Of a DNA stretch of 35,721 nucleotides, positions 8,818 through 17,427 are shown piece after piece. The stretch's first letter is position 1, and each line of letters starts with the position of its first letter. Both the position numbers and the translations under genes were made by a program. The DNA comes from Proteobacteria bacterium UBA1844. GTDB taxonomy: Bacteria; Pseudomonadota; Gammaproteobacteria; Steroidobacterales; Woeseiaceae. The notes beneath the pieces were generated by a model that made no database searches, was not told the DNA's origin, and saw only the letters and a program-made list of their open reading frames with translations. The stretch covers positions 1 to 35,721 of the forward strand of contig DDIS01000173.1 of assembly GCA_002338615.1 (NCBI GenBank), read 5' to 3'.

Positions 8818-10395
8818 ATGGCTACGATGCAGGATTTCCGTTGCAACAGGCCTGGCCGATCGCATGCGCCGACTTGTGCCACAGCCGGCAGGGTTCGCGG
8901 GTTGCTGGTCGTGCTTGGCATGGCGTTGACAGGACTTGCAGCGCCGCTGACCAATGCCGCGGAATTTGTCGTGAGCAACGATCTGGATGCAGGCAGCGGC
9001 TCGTTCCAGGAGGCGGTTGCGCTGGCAAACAGCACCCAGGGTCCGGACACGATTAGCTTCGACAGCGGCTACTTCAATACGCCCCGAACCGTGCATGTAG
9101 ACCGGCTGCGCATCGACGACTCGCTCACGATAAAGGGGCCCGGCCGGGACCGGCTGACCATCCAGTGCGTGACCAACGGCGCGCCCTCGGGCTTCATCAT
9201 TGGCCTGTCGGGGCTGGAAGGAACAAACGCGCGTAGCACGGTAATCGAGGGTCTGACCCTGAGAGCCGAAGCCGGGGTCCCGACCCGAGGCATATTCCAT
9301 GCCGCGCACCACAACCTGACTTTGCGTGACGTGCACGTAGCGGGCAGCGGCCAGCAACTTCACCGCTATAGCGCCGCCGTTACCAGCATTAACGCCGAGC
9401 TTATCGTGGAAGATTCCGTCATCGAGAACCTTCATTCTGCCAGCCCTGGCGGCGCTGTCACGGCCTTTGCCGATGTCGAAGTTCATCCGTCGGTCGAATC
9501 GCTGCTCAGCATTCGGCGCTCGCTTATTCGCGACAATACTTCTGCGGCCCAGGGCGGTGCCTTTTACGTCTACGCCGGGCAGCTTGATGACAGTTTTTCC
9601 ATCACTATCGAGGACAGCGAGCTGAGCAACAACTCCTCCGACTACCGCGCCGGAGCCATGTTCGCTTCGGGGTCGTTCCACGTAACTCTTTCCAATTCGA
9701 CGCTCAGCGGCAACATGGCTGAAACAGCTTACGGCGGCGCGCTGGATCTGGTGAACAGCGGGGTTGCCTCTGCCTCGCTCTCCATCGACGGCACAACCAT
9801 CACCGACAATTCCGCCGGCACGCATGGCGGCGCGATCAGCACGATTGGCTCAAATGCGCCGCCGATCCGCATCGCCAACAGCGTGATCGCTGGCAACCGT
9901 CTCCTCAACCCGGCCGGCGACCCTTCACATGATATCTACGCCGAGGCCGACGTAGTCGCCAGCTATTCGCTGATCGGTGCAAGTGCCGGCTCCAACCCGA
10001 GCTTGATGGTGTTGGAGCATCAGTCAGCCGTTGGCAGCAATATACTGGACACGGACCCGATGTTGGGACCATTGGCGGACAACGGCGGTGCAACGAGAAC
10101 TCACGCCATTGGTTCTGGCAGTCCGCTGCTGGATGCCGGCAACGCGGCTGCACCCACGCGCAACATGGCCCTGCCGCGCCCTGCCAATGATCAACGCGGT
10201 GGCGGGTTCCAACGTGTGAGCGGTCCCGCCGTCGACATCGGTGCTTACGAGCGCCAGGTAAACGGCGGCGGTGGTAGTGCTGGTGGCTCCGGCGGCGGCA
10301 GTGTTGGCGGCTGGACGCTCGCCTGGCTGGCGTTGCTGACAGCACTGTCTGCCTGGCGCCGATCGGGCGGGTCTTGCCGGAGTTACGAATCATGA
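8818..10395 (+). CDS. Exported parallel beta-helix protein with GlyGly-CTERM-like tail
   Basis: A 525-residue surface or secreted protein. Its hydrophobic export segment lies at about 28-48 (LLVVLGMALTGLAAPL...NAA) after an unusually long polar start. The mature start (VVSNDLDAGSGSFQEAV) is typical of bacterial right-handed beta-helix and polymorphic-outer-membrane-repeat proteins. The body has many short strands with GGA turns (GGAFYV, AGAMF, GGALDL, GGAIS) and N-S-T ladders. The C-terminus has a Gly/Ser-rich stretch, a hydrophobic helix (WTLAWLALLTALSAW) and RR, the layout of GlyGly-CTERM tails that are processed by rhombosortase in type II secretion. AAGGA lies 7 nt before the ATG. The stop overlaps the next start (ATGA). 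Its ligand or polysaccharide substrate is unknown, and no catalytic residues were identified. Confidence 0.85.
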   Translation: MATMQDFRCNRPGRSHAPTCATAGRVRGLLVVLGMALTGLAAPLTNAAEFVVSNDLDAGSGSFQEAVALANSTQGPDTISFDSGYFNTPRTVHVDRLRIDDSLTIKGPGRDRLTIQCVTNGAPSGFIIGLSGLEGTNARSTVIEGLTLRAEAGVPTRGIFHAAHHNLTLRDVHVAGSGQQLHRYSAAVTSINAELIVEDSVIENLHSASPGGAVTAFADVEVHPSVESLLSIRRSLIRDNTSAAQGGAFYVYAGQLDDSFSITIEDSELSNNSSDYRAGAMFASGSFHVTLSNSTLSGNMAETAYGGALDLVNSGVASASLSIDGTTITDNSAGTHGGAISTIGSNAPPIRIANSVIAGNRLLNPAGDPSHDIYAEADVVASYSLIGASAGSNPSLMVLEHQSAVGSNILDTDPMLGPLADNGGATRTHAIGSGSPLLDAGNAAAPTRNMALPRPANDQRGGGFQRVSGPAVDIGAYERQVNGGGGSAGGSGGGSVGGWTLAWLALLTALSAWRRSGGSCRSYES

Positions 10396-11129
10396 AGAAT
10401 GCCATTCTGATTCTACTCGTTGCCGCGGCCGGCGCCGTGTCAGCGGGCTGCGCAACAAAGCCCGTTGCCACGGTCGAATCCTACACCCACACGCCCTATG
10501 TCCCGGCTGCGCCAATCGTCGATAAGGTAGTGCTGAACAAACGTTTCGACCAGGCCTGGAACGAACTGGTGGAAAATCTCGCCGCGAATTTTTTTGCGGT
10601 CGACCAGATCGACAAAGAGTCGCGCTTTATAAGCATCAACGCCAGCCAGGATGCGGGTGGCATCGGGCGCGATCGGAACTGGTGGCTGGCGTACGCGAGT
10701 TGCGGTGAATCGGAGCGACGATTCGCTTACGACGGCCGGGAATATTCGTACGCCTACCCGACGCTTGGTGCCGATACTTACAACACGGTCTACGGCGACC
10801 ACGTACAATTCTGGGCGGAAGTTCGGCCGCGTGTCGAAGCCGAGATCAAGATGAATATCTATCTGTCGCCGCTCGATGCCGGACGTACCGAGATGAGCGT
10901 CAATGCGCGTTACAAATTCACCCGCTATGTCGACCAGGATATTTATACCTACCGCAACAACGGCCAGTACCTGTTCGCGCAAACAGTTGATGATCGCAGC
11001 GGATCGGCAATTACCTTTACAACGCGAAATGCCGGCCAGCATCCTTCGGACCAGACGCCACCGATCATGTGCTACGCGACTGGCAGGTTCGAGTCGGCGG
11101 TTATTGACCTTGTGCAGCAGCCGCGCTGA
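10392..11129 (+). CDS. Uncharacterised lipoprotein coupled to the beta-helix gene
   Basis: A 245-residue protein that I do not recognise. Residues 1-19 are a lipoprotein signal with lipobox VSAGC, followed by a mature part beginning CATKPVATVES. A segment near 45-70 (FDQAWNELVENLAANFFAVDQIDKESRFI) resembles the start of small outer-membrane lipoproteins that assist assembly (BamC/NlpB-like), but the similarity is weak. The middle is rich in Tyr and Trp. The ATG overlaps the stop of the beta-helix gene (ATGA at 10392-10395), so the two are probably co-translated. A role with the beta-helix protein, for example as an outer-membrane anchor or chaperone, is only inference. Confidence 0.75.
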   Translation: MKNAILILLVAAAGAVSAGCATKPVATVESYTHTPYVPAAPIVDKVVLNKRFDQAWNELVENLAANFFAVDQIDKESRFISINASQDAGGIGRDRNWWLAYASCGESERRFAYDGREYSYAYPTLGADTYNTVYGDHVQFWAEVRPRVEAEIKMNIYLSPLDAGRTEMSVNARYKFTRYVDQDIYTYRNNGQYLFAQTVDDRSGSAITFTTRNAGQHPSDQTPPIMCYATGRFESAVIDLVQQPR

Positions 11130-11180
11130 TCACCTGGCAAGCTGCATGAGTGGATTTACACCTGACCGGGTAAGTGGCGA

Positions 11181-13229
11181 CTAATCCAGGTACCGGTGCA
11201 GCCACCCGTTCACTTCGTCATGCCACTGCAGTGAATTCTGCGGCTTTTGCACCCAGTGATTCTCATCCGGGAAATACAAAAACCGGCTGGCGATGCCCTG
11301 CCGCTGCAAGGCCGTAAACGCACCGATACCCTGGCTGACCGGAATCCGATAGTCGAGCTGCCCGTGAATGACCAGCATGGGTGTTTGCCAGCGGTCCACG
11401 TAGTTCACTGGATTAAATTTCTCATAGCTTTTCGGATTCGAATAATAAGGCCCGCCGTTTTCCCATTCCGGAAACCAGAGCTCTTCGGTGCCGTAATACA
11501 TCATGCGGTTATCGAACACGCCGTCATGATTGACCAGGCAATTGAATCGCTCGGGCCAGTTCCCTGCGATCCAGTTGATCATGTAGCCGCCGTACGATGC
11601 CCCGAGCGCGCAAACCTTCTCACCGTCCAGAAATGCGAATTTCTTCAGCGCGGCTTTCAGGCCCAGTTGCAAATCAGTGAACGGCTTGCCGCCCCAGTCA
11701 CCCGATATACTGTCTGTGAAATCCTGCCCGTAGCCTGTTGACCCATGAAAATCGATGAACACGGCCGCGAATCCCTGCCCGGCGTAGGTCTGTGGATTCC
11801 AGCGGTAATGGAAGTGATTGCTGAAACTGCCCTGCGGGCCACCGTGTATCAGAAATGCAACCGGGTATTGCTTGCCGTTCTCGAAGGCTGCCGGCTTAAC
11901 GACGTAGCCATACACGGTGTCCTTGTTCGCGCCGGCGAACGAGAACTGCTGATAGTCACCCATCTCGACGCCCCGCAATTGCTCCGCAGAGAAGTGCGTC
12001 AGTTGCCGGGCTTCGGTACTGCCTTCGTCCAGTACAAATAGTTCGCTCGGCGTCTTCAGGTCATCTTTCGCGAAGACCGTGCCCCGCGCGCCATCGGCAA
12101 ACGCGCTCACTTCACCGTCCGCGACGAGTTTGACTGCCTCGCCGGTCGCAACATCAAAGCGCCATAAACTCTTGTTCCCCGTGTCCTGTGCATTCACGAG
12201 CAAAGACGAGCCGTCGTGAGAAAATGCAATTGACGATGCGGAGCGATCCCAGTCAGCCGCCAGTTCGCGGGTACGACCGGATTCAAGATCCCGGATCATT
12301 ACGCGAAACCGGTCAGCCTCGAACCCCGGCCGTTGCATCGCGAGATACGCGAGTGTCTTGCCGTCAGGACTCAACACGGGTTGCGTGTCCCAGGCGGCGT
12401 TTTCCCGCGTCAGGTTAAGGGTTGGCCCGTCGCCGTTCATGGGCGCTGAGTAGAGGTCAAAGTTGGTCGACGTGGGCTCTTTGCTGTCGCGAATCCGCGC
12501 CGCGAAAAATACGGAAGAGCCATCATTGCTTATTATGTACTCTTCGTTGCCACCCCAGACCCGAGACGGCACATCGGCATCCACTGCTTTGCTGACAAGT
12601 ACGAGCTCGCTGTCTGCCGCGCTACTGCCCTCGAGTGGTAGCGCAAACAATCGGGAACGCTTTGCACTCAACCAATGATCCCAGTGCCGCATGAACAAGT
12701 GCTCGTACACCAGGCCTGTCTGCGGTGATTCTTCCAGCGCCTTGTCGCGCGCCAGCGTGCACGCGAGGTCGTCACAGTCGATGTAAGTTTGCAGCGATAC
12801 GACAAGTCGGTCGCCGCCCGGGCTGATGCGAAACGTACCAACCTCGACCGGAAGACGGGTGACCTGCTTTGCATCACCGCCCTTCGGGGCTATGCGCCAC
12901 ACCTGTGTGGTTTTACCCTCTGACGACAGGAAATAAATGAACCTGCCATCGGGTGACCACGCTGGATCGGTTTCATTGCCTTCGTAGTCGGTCAGTTGCC
13001 GCGTGTCTTTGCCATCGATCGACGACAGCCACAGGTCGAAGCGACCCTTGTTCGCTGCCATGTCCGTCGTGCGCAAGGTATAGACAACCTGGCTGCCATC
13101 GGGAGACACACCTGGCGCACCCACACGATGCAGGCGCACCAGGTGCTCGGCTGAAAAAGGCTCAGCGAGTACGTCGTGCCCGGCAAGAAGCCCCGGCAAA
13201 ATCAATGCAATCAGAAATCGGCGATTCAT
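11181..13229 (-). CDS. Exported S9-family prolyl oligopeptidase-like peptidase
   Basis: A 682-residue serine peptidase of the acylaminoacyl/dipeptidyl-peptidase branch, which cleaves short peptides. Residues 1-22 form a signal peptide ending HDVLA, so it should be periplasmic. The N-terminal half is a beta-propeller with repeated SPDG turns (VSPDGSQVVYT, WSPDGRFIYF, LSPDGKTLAYL). The catalytic domain holds GASYGGYM with Ser545, Asp626 in GQLDYRIP and His658 in DENHWV, so the triad is complete. Length fits the family. It is preceded by a GC-rich leader with only a weak ribosome site. The next gene upstream on the same strand (13310-13864) is separated by 80 bp, so the two may or may not share a transcript. 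Confidence 0.93.
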   Translation of the reverse strand: MNRRFLIALILPGLLAGHDVLAEPFSAEHLVRLHRVGAPGVSPDGSQVVYTLRTTDMAANKGRFDLWLSSIDGKDTRQLTDYEGNETDPAWSPDGRFIYFLSSEGKTTQVWRIAPKGGDAKQVTRLPVEVGTFRISPGGDRLVVSLQTYIDCDDLACTLARDKALEESPQTGLVYEHLFMRHWDHWLSAKRSRLFALPLEGSSAADSELVLVSKAVDADVPSRVWGGNEEYIISNDGSSVFFAARIRDSKEPTSTNFDLYSAPMNGDGPTLNLTRENAAWDTQPVLSPDGKTLAYLAMQRPGFEADRFRVMIRDLESGRTRELAADWDRSASSIAFSHDGSSLLVNAQDTGNKSLWRFDVATGEAVKLVADGEVSAFADGARGTVFAKDDLKTPSELFVLDEGSTEARQLTHFSAEQLRGVEMGDYQQFSFAGANKDTVYGYVVKPAAFENGKQYPVAFLIHGGPQGSFSNHFHYRWNPQTYAGQGFAAVFIDFHGSTGYGQDFTDSISGDWGGKPFTDLQLGLKAALKKFAFLDGEKVCALGASYGGYMINWIAGNWPERFNCLVNHDGVFDNRMMYYGTEELWFPEWENGGPYYSNPKSYEKFNPVNYVDRWQTPMLVIHGQLDYRIPVSQGIGAFTALQRQGIASRFLYFPDENHWVQKPQNSLQWHDEVNGWLHRYLD

Positions 13230-13309
13230 GCGGGCCCCCGGGCTTCAAGTGCTCACATATTACCACCTGAAAAACCCGTTTGCGTATGCCAGCATATTGA
13301 CCGCGTTGC

Positions 13310-13864
13310 CTACCGGAAATAGTACTGCTGAATCGCACCGCGCACGTGGTGTTTCATTTCCAGTCGCAGTTGCCGCTGCAGCTGCGATGCTGAAAACTGC
13401 GTCGTGTCGGGTCCCGCATCCTGCCGCACAAAGGCCTGCATGGCGCGCTGCACGGCGAACCAGCTGTCACGTACATAGGCCGCATCGCCGTACCCGAACG
13501 GTACGTAAGGATCCTGCATCGGGTAGCACTGGGAAAGATCAACACTCAGGCACACATGTTCACGAAACCGCCTGGGCGACTGCCAGGTCACATAGATATT
13601 CATCTCGCTCATCGCCCGCGAAAAGCCCGACGACACCGCTTTCGCCGTATTCATGCACAGGTCTGTGGTGATAGTGCCAAGCGGAAACGATGTGACATGC
13701 CGTCGATAGATGCCATCCGATGCGATCACGTTGTACACCAGGTTGTCGACTACCGAGCAGGCATCCTCGGCGCCGAGTTTGGCCACAGGCTCCGCCGACA
13801 CAGCCCCGCCTGCTCCGCACAACACGCCGATGCTCGCCAGAATCCAGAAAGTCCTTTTCCACAT
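13310..13864 (-). CDS. Unrecognised exported protein
   Basis: A 184-residue protein of unknown family. Residues 1-24 are a clear signal peptide (WILASIGVLCGAGGAVSA), so it is periplasmic or secreted. The mature part has four Cys (in DACSVV, TDLCMN, HVCLSV and SQCYPM), which could form two disulfides, and a C-terminal basic helical region (LQRQLRLEMKHHVRGAIQQYY). It lacks a lipobox. The ATG at 13864 is set by a strong AAGGAGA site. That site lies in one arm of a perfect 10-bp inverted repeat, so translation may be controlled by RNA folding or by a bound protein. No function is proposed. Confidence 0.75.
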   Translation of the reverse strand: MWKRTFWILASIGVLCGAGGAVSAEPVAKLGAEDACSVVDNLVYNVIASDGIYRRHVTSFPLGTITTDLCMNTAKAVSSGFSRAMSEMNIYVTWQSPRRFREHVCLSVDLSQCYPMQDPYVPFGYGDAAYVRDSWFAVQRAMQAFVRQDAGPDTTQFSASQLQRQLRLEMKHHVRGAIQQYYFR

Positions 13865-13872
13865 TGCCGTTC

Positions 13873-13898
13873 TCCTTGATGTGAATGTACATCAAGGA
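13873..13898 (-). promoter_or_regulatory. Perfect 10-bp dyad overlapping a ribosome binding site
   Basis: TCCTTGATGT (13873-13882) and its exact reverse complement ACATCAAGGA (13889-13898) are separated by 6 nt. Read on the minus strand, the arm nearer the gene contains the AAGGA of the ribosome binding site for the exported protein starting at 13864. A folded mRNA would hide that site. The element could equally be a DNA operator for a dimeric regulator. The symmetry is seen directly; the function is inferred. Confidence 0.6.
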
Positions 13899-14003
13899 TC
13901 AGGCACGGCGACTGCGCGCGGTAGTCGCAAAATTAGGCTGTTTTTTTAGATTGAACCGCAGGCTAGTTGCGCATATCCCGGCGCTCCGAACGCCGTTACA
14001 CCG

Positions 14004-14456
14004 CTAATAGGCGGCAATACATTCAATCTCCACGCGCGCATTCAAAGCCAGCCCGCTAACACCGAGAGCCGAGCGCGCCGGGCGCGGTGCCGCAAAGGCT
14101 TTCATGTAGACCTCATTCATGACGGCAAAATCCGCGATATCCGCGAGAAACACCGTACATTTGACAACGTCGGCCATCGTCAGCCCATGTTGATCGAGCC
14201 GCGCCTTGATATTCTCGAGCGCCAGCGCCGTTTCGGGCCCGGTGCCTCCTTCGGCCAGCTTGCGATCCCTGATGCCGAGCGCCCCGGCCAGGAACAGCAG
14301 GTTGCCTGCGCGCACAGCGCCTGAGAAAGGTGCCGTCCCGCCACTGCTGTCATAAAACTGCTTGCTGGACTCGCTGGGCTTCGAGACGTCCGCCGCGGCG
14401 AGTGCCGCGCATGAAAGTAGCGCCAGTATCACGCCCGATTTGCTGATGATTCGCAT
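14004..14456 (-). CDS. Exported RidA-family (YjgF/UK114) protein
   Basis: A 150-residue member of the Rid family, which as a class hydrolyses reactive enamines and imines released by PLP enzymes. It has an N-terminal signal peptide (ISKSGVILALLSCAALAAA), unlike cytosolic RidA, and so should act in the periplasm. The Rid fold spans about 40-150. The family's key Arg appears as Arg128 in PARSALGV, and the end VEIECIA is typical. The start at 14456 (MRII) has AGGAG 10 nt upstream; an ATG at 14463-14465 is too close to that site. A hydrolytic role is plausible but not certain, because several Rid subfamilies have other or unknown substrates. Confidence 0.85.
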   Translation of the reverse strand: MRIISKSGVILALLSCAALAAADVSKPSESSKQFYDSSGGTAPFSGAVRAGNLLFLAGALGIRDRKLAEGGTGPETALALENIKARLDQHGLTMADVVKCTVFLADIADFAVMNEVYMKAFAAPRPARSALGVSGLALNARVEIECIAAY

Positions 14457-14597
14457 TGTTTCCATTCTCCTGCCGTAGCACCGGTGTAAGTGCTGAATTC
14501 TCGCTTGCCCGGGCGCGGCGTTGCAAATTCGGCTATTCTGCGCTGCCGCCGTCGGGATCACCCCCTACACGGCGCTTTTCGACTAGACTGCTGCCCG
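14457..14597. other. Divergent region, RidA-like / transporter
   Basis: A 141-bp region between divergent starts that presumably holds promoters for both. TTGCAA at 14521 and TAGACT at 14584 are isolated hexamers without correct partners. No dyad or small gene was seen. Confidence 0.3.
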
Positions 14598-15926
14598 ATG
14601 GCCGAAACGACTTCCGCAACGCTGACCGATAAGGTGCTCGGCCAGCTGCTCGGACTTGAGCGACGCGAATACATCGCGGTGGCGTGGTCGTTTGCTTATT
14701 TCTTCTGCATCATGACGTCGTATTTCATGCTGCGCCCCATGCGCGAGACGATGGGCGTGGAAAGCGGTGTGAAGACCATTCCAATCCTGTTCTCCAGCAC
14801 CTTCGTCGTCATGTTGCTGGCATCGCCTGTGTTCGGCTGGATAGCATCACGCTATCCACGGCGGCGCTTCCTGCCTTGGGTGTATTACTTCTTTGCACTG
14901 AATATCCTGTTGTTTTTCGCGTTATTTACCTACGCCGACAAAAACGATCTTGAGATCGTCTGGATAGGACGCGCATTTTTTGTCTGGATCAGTGTATTCA
15001 ACCTGTTTGTGGTGTCAGTGTTCTGGAGTTTCATGGCCGACATCTACAGCAAGGAGCAGGGCCGGCGTCTGTTTGGTGTTATTTCCGCCGGCGGCAGTGC
15101 CGGTGCCCTGACCGGCCCGTTTGTCACCAGTCAGCTGGTCGTGCCGCTCGGCTTCGCCAATTTGCTGCCGATCTCCGCCGCGTTCCTGGTGACCGGCGTA
15201 TTTTGCATCTATCAACTCAGACGCTGGGTGCAGACCGAATACTCCGGCGAGACAAGCAGCACCGTGGCCAGCCAGAAGCCACTCGGCGGCAGTGCGATAG
15301 CCGGCATGACGGCTATCGTGCGCTCGAAATACTTCCTAACGATAACGCTTACTTCGATAATCGCAAGCCTGCTCGGCACTGCCTTGTACATGTTCATGAA
15401 CGATCTCGTTGCCAACTCCATAGAAGGTGTGGATCAACGTACACGGCTCTTTAGCTACATTGATGCAGCAACCGGACTATTTGCACTTATCTTTCAATTA
15501 CTGCTGGTCAAGCACGCCGTCAGCAAACTCGGCATAGGCTTCACACTGGCGCTGATGCCGCTCGTGTCCCTGCTTGGCTTTGCGCTGCTGGCAGCGAACC
15601 CGAGCCTTATCGCCGTTGCTGTTTTTCAGGCTGCCCGCCGCGCCATCGGCTTTGGCTTTGTGAAACCAAGTACCGATATGCTGTACTCGGTGGTTACACT
15701 CGAAGAGAAGTACAAAGCCAAGAATTTTATCGATACGGCCGTGTACCGCGGCAGCGATCTGATCGGCACCTGGACTGTCCGGCTTGTCTGGAGTCTCGGC
15801 ATCTCCGGGATCGCCGTTTTGCTGCTGCCGTTTGCACTGCTTTGGGTACTGCTGTCGCTTTGGCTCGGGCGTGAATACCGGCGCCGGGATACCTTGAGTG
15901 GGTTCAGTCATGCAAGTAGCGAATAA
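14598..15926 (+). CDS. MFS-type transporter, NTP/NDP-exchanger-like
   Basis: A 442-residue polytopic membrane protein with about 12 helices. The opening (AYFFCIMTSYFMLRPMRETMGVESG), the FWSFMADIYSKEQGRRLFG segment and the SAGGSAGALTGP motif resemble the TLC/NTT-related transporter group that includes nucleotide exchangers and their free-living bacterial relatives. The substrate in free-living bacteria is generally not known, and no ATP/ADP exchange should be assumed. The ATG at 14598 (MAETTS) was chosen because upstream codons look non-coding; the ribosome site is weak. Its last 17 bp overlap the RDD gene, which suggests co-translation. Confidence 0.8.
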   Translation: MAETTSATLTDKVLGQLLGLERREYIAVAWSFAYFFCIMTSYFMLRPMRETMGVESGVKTIPILFSSTFVVMLLASPVFGWIASRYPRRRFLPWVYYFFALNILLFFALFTYADKNDLEIVWIGRAFFVWISVFNLFVVSVFWSFMADIYSKEQGRRLFGVISAGGSAGALTGPFVTSQLVVPLGFANLLPISAAFLVTGVFCIYQLRRWVQTEYSGETSSTVASQKPLGGSAIAGMTAIVRSKYFLTITLTSIIASLLGTALYMFMNDLVANSIEGVDQRTRLFSYIDAATGLFALIFQLLLVKHAVSKLGIGFTLALMPLVSLLGFALLAANPSLIAVAVFQAARRAIGFGFVKPSTDMLYSVVTLEEKYKAKNFIDTAVYRGSDLIGTWTVRLVWSLGISGIAVLLLPFALLWVLLSLWLGREYRRRDTLSGFSHASSE

Positions 15927-16350
15927 GGCCGGATTGCGGCGGCGCCTGGCCGCCATCCTGTACGACTGCCTGCTGGTCTTCGCATTGCTGATGCTGGCCA
16001 GTATTCCATTCGTCGCGCATCACGACGGAGGCTTTGTACCGCCGAACGGCAACCTGGGCTACCAATTGACCCTGCTGCTCGTTATCTATGCTTTTTTCGT
16101 CGGCTTCTGGGTCTACAAGGGACGCACGCTGGGCATGCAGTCATGGGGCTTGCAGATTGAAACAGGGAACCACCAACGCCCTGGTTTTCGACAAGCTTCG
16201 CTGCGCTTTTTCGCCGCGATCCTGTCGTGGGCGCCGGCAGGTCTCGGCTTTCTCTGGCAGTTATGGGACAAGGACCGCCTCACGTGGCACGACCGTATCA
16301 GCAACACGCGCCTTGTTTACTATCCGCGCAACCAAAAGTCCGATCTTTAA
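15910..16350 (+). CDS. RDD-family small membrane protein
   Basis: A 146-residue membrane protein of the RDD family, of unknown transport or stress role. The N-terminus has LRRRLAAILYDCLLVFALLML, with the R...D signature of the first helix. A second helix follows (LLLVIYAFFVGFWVYKG), then GRTLGMQSWGLQI and a C-terminal WHDRISNTRLVY, both standard RDD blocks. Start choice is between ATG 15910 and GTG 15898; the ATG is preferred. The 5' end overlaps the transporter gene. It ends 10 bp from the convergent lptG stop with no room for a long terminator. Confidence 0.88.
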   Translation: MQVANKAGLRRRLAAILYDCLLVFALLMLASIPFVAHHDGGFVPPNGNLGYQLTLLLVIYAFFVGFWVYKGRTLGMQSWGLQIETGNHQRPGFRQASLRFFAAILSWAPAGLGFLWQLWDKDRLTWHDRISNTRLVYYPRNQKSDL

Positions 16351-16359
16351 GGCAAATTC

Positions 16360-17427
16360 CTAGCGCACCCTTGCGAGTGCAATGACCGTCACCAGCAGCA
16401 AAGCGACCAGCGGCAGCCAGGCGATCAGCGCCGGATTAAAATTGAATACCTGGCCTGAATTGGCGAGCGTTTCGGACGCGAGGTAATACGCGAGCCCGAT
16501 AACCACACCGATCATCAGGCGACCGCCCGCGCCACCCTGCCGCTGCGACCCGAATACAAACGCAAGCGCCAGCACCGGCATGACAAGCACTGAAAAAGTT
16601 CGTGACACCCGGTACCACAATTCGGAAACGTACTGGCTCGCATCCAGTGAGTTGCGCTTCAGGTAACTGATATAGCCGATTAAACCGCGTAGCGACAAAC
16701 TCAACGGCTTCGCCATCGCGTTGCCGAGCAATTCAGCGTTGACATCAAAATTCCTGACTGCAAGATTGGACTCGCTGACCTGCACACCATCATCTTTAAA
16801 ACGCGTTTCGCGAAAGTTCTCGAAGCGCCAGGTATCGTCTGGCCCGATGCCGGCGTTGTCGGCCATGGCAATGGACTCCAACGCATCCTGGTCGTTAAAG
16901 CGATACAGGTAAATTGTGCCGAACTCGAAATCGGAGCTGACTCGTTCAAGATGCAGGTAGGACGAGCCATCCTTGACCCAGGTCGACTTGCCGAGGCGCT
17001 CCTCGCCCTGCCCGTGACGCGCCTGGTTGCGCATGTCACGCGCATAAAAATCGAGCGGTGGACCAATGTACTCACCAAGCAGTGCAGTTACGACCAGCAA
17101 CATGAAACCCGTCAGGCCAACCATTGCCGCGAGACGACGCACCGACAGACCCGCCGCGCGCATCACTATGATTTCGCTATTGGACGCCAGCGCTCCAAGC
17201 GCAAGCAGGGAACCGATAAGCACTGCCACCGGCATCATTTCGAACGCAAGATTCGGTAGTCTCAGTGCTGCATACAAGATTGCCTGCGGCGTCTGGTAGG
17301 CATTCTGGACATCGTCGAGTTCACCGATGAACTCGAACAAGCCGACCAGCGCCAGCAACACCACAAGTACCATGGCAGTACCGGCCAGAATACTGCGCAT
17401 CAGGTATTGGTTGAGGATGCTGCTCAC
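16360..17427 (-). CDS. lptG: LPS export permease LptG
   Basis: A 355-residue inner-membrane subunit of the LptB2FG ABC transporter, which extracts lipopolysaccharide from the inner membrane and feeds the LptC-A-D bridge. It has N-terminal helices (LNQYLMRSILAGTAMVLVVLLALVGLFEFIGEL), the VLIGSLLALGALASNSEIIVMRAAG coupling region, a periplasmic beta-jellyroll in the middle and three C-terminal helices. The start is a GTG at 17427 that overlaps the lptF stop (GTGA), which fixes it: the longer frame reads back into lptF. Co-translation with lptF is typical of the family. Confidence 0.96.
   Translation of the reverse strand: MSSILNQYLMRSILAGTAMVLVVLLALVGLFEFIGELDDVQNAYQTPQAILYAALRLPNLAFEMMPVAVLIGSLLALGALASNSEIIVMRAAGLSVRRLAAMVGLTGFMLLVVTALLGEYIGPPLDFYARDMRNQARHGQGEERLGKSTWVKDGSSYLHLERVSSDFEFGTIYLYRFNDQDALESIAMADNAGIGPDDTWRFENFRETRFKDDGVQVSESNLAVRNFDVNAELLGNAMAKPLSLSLRGLIGYISYLKRNSLDASQYVSELWYRVSRTFSVLVMPVLALAFVFGSQRQGGAGGRLMIGVVIGLAYYLASETLANSGQVFNFNPALIAWLPLVALLLVTVIALARVR

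Noticed and set aside
8749..9825. 358-codon antisense frame over the beta-helix gene
   Set aside because: The sense frame has a signal peptide, ribosome site and family motifs; the antisense one does not.
13560..13895. 111-codon minus frame overlapping the exported orphan protein
   Set aside because: The other frame has the signal peptide and the AAGGAGA site at correct spacing.
13979..13995. Hairpin CGGCG/CGCCG downstream of the RidA-like gene
   Set aside because: Short stem and no adjacent T-tract on the minus strand; the T7 run at 13941-13947 is too far away to make an intrinsic terminator.
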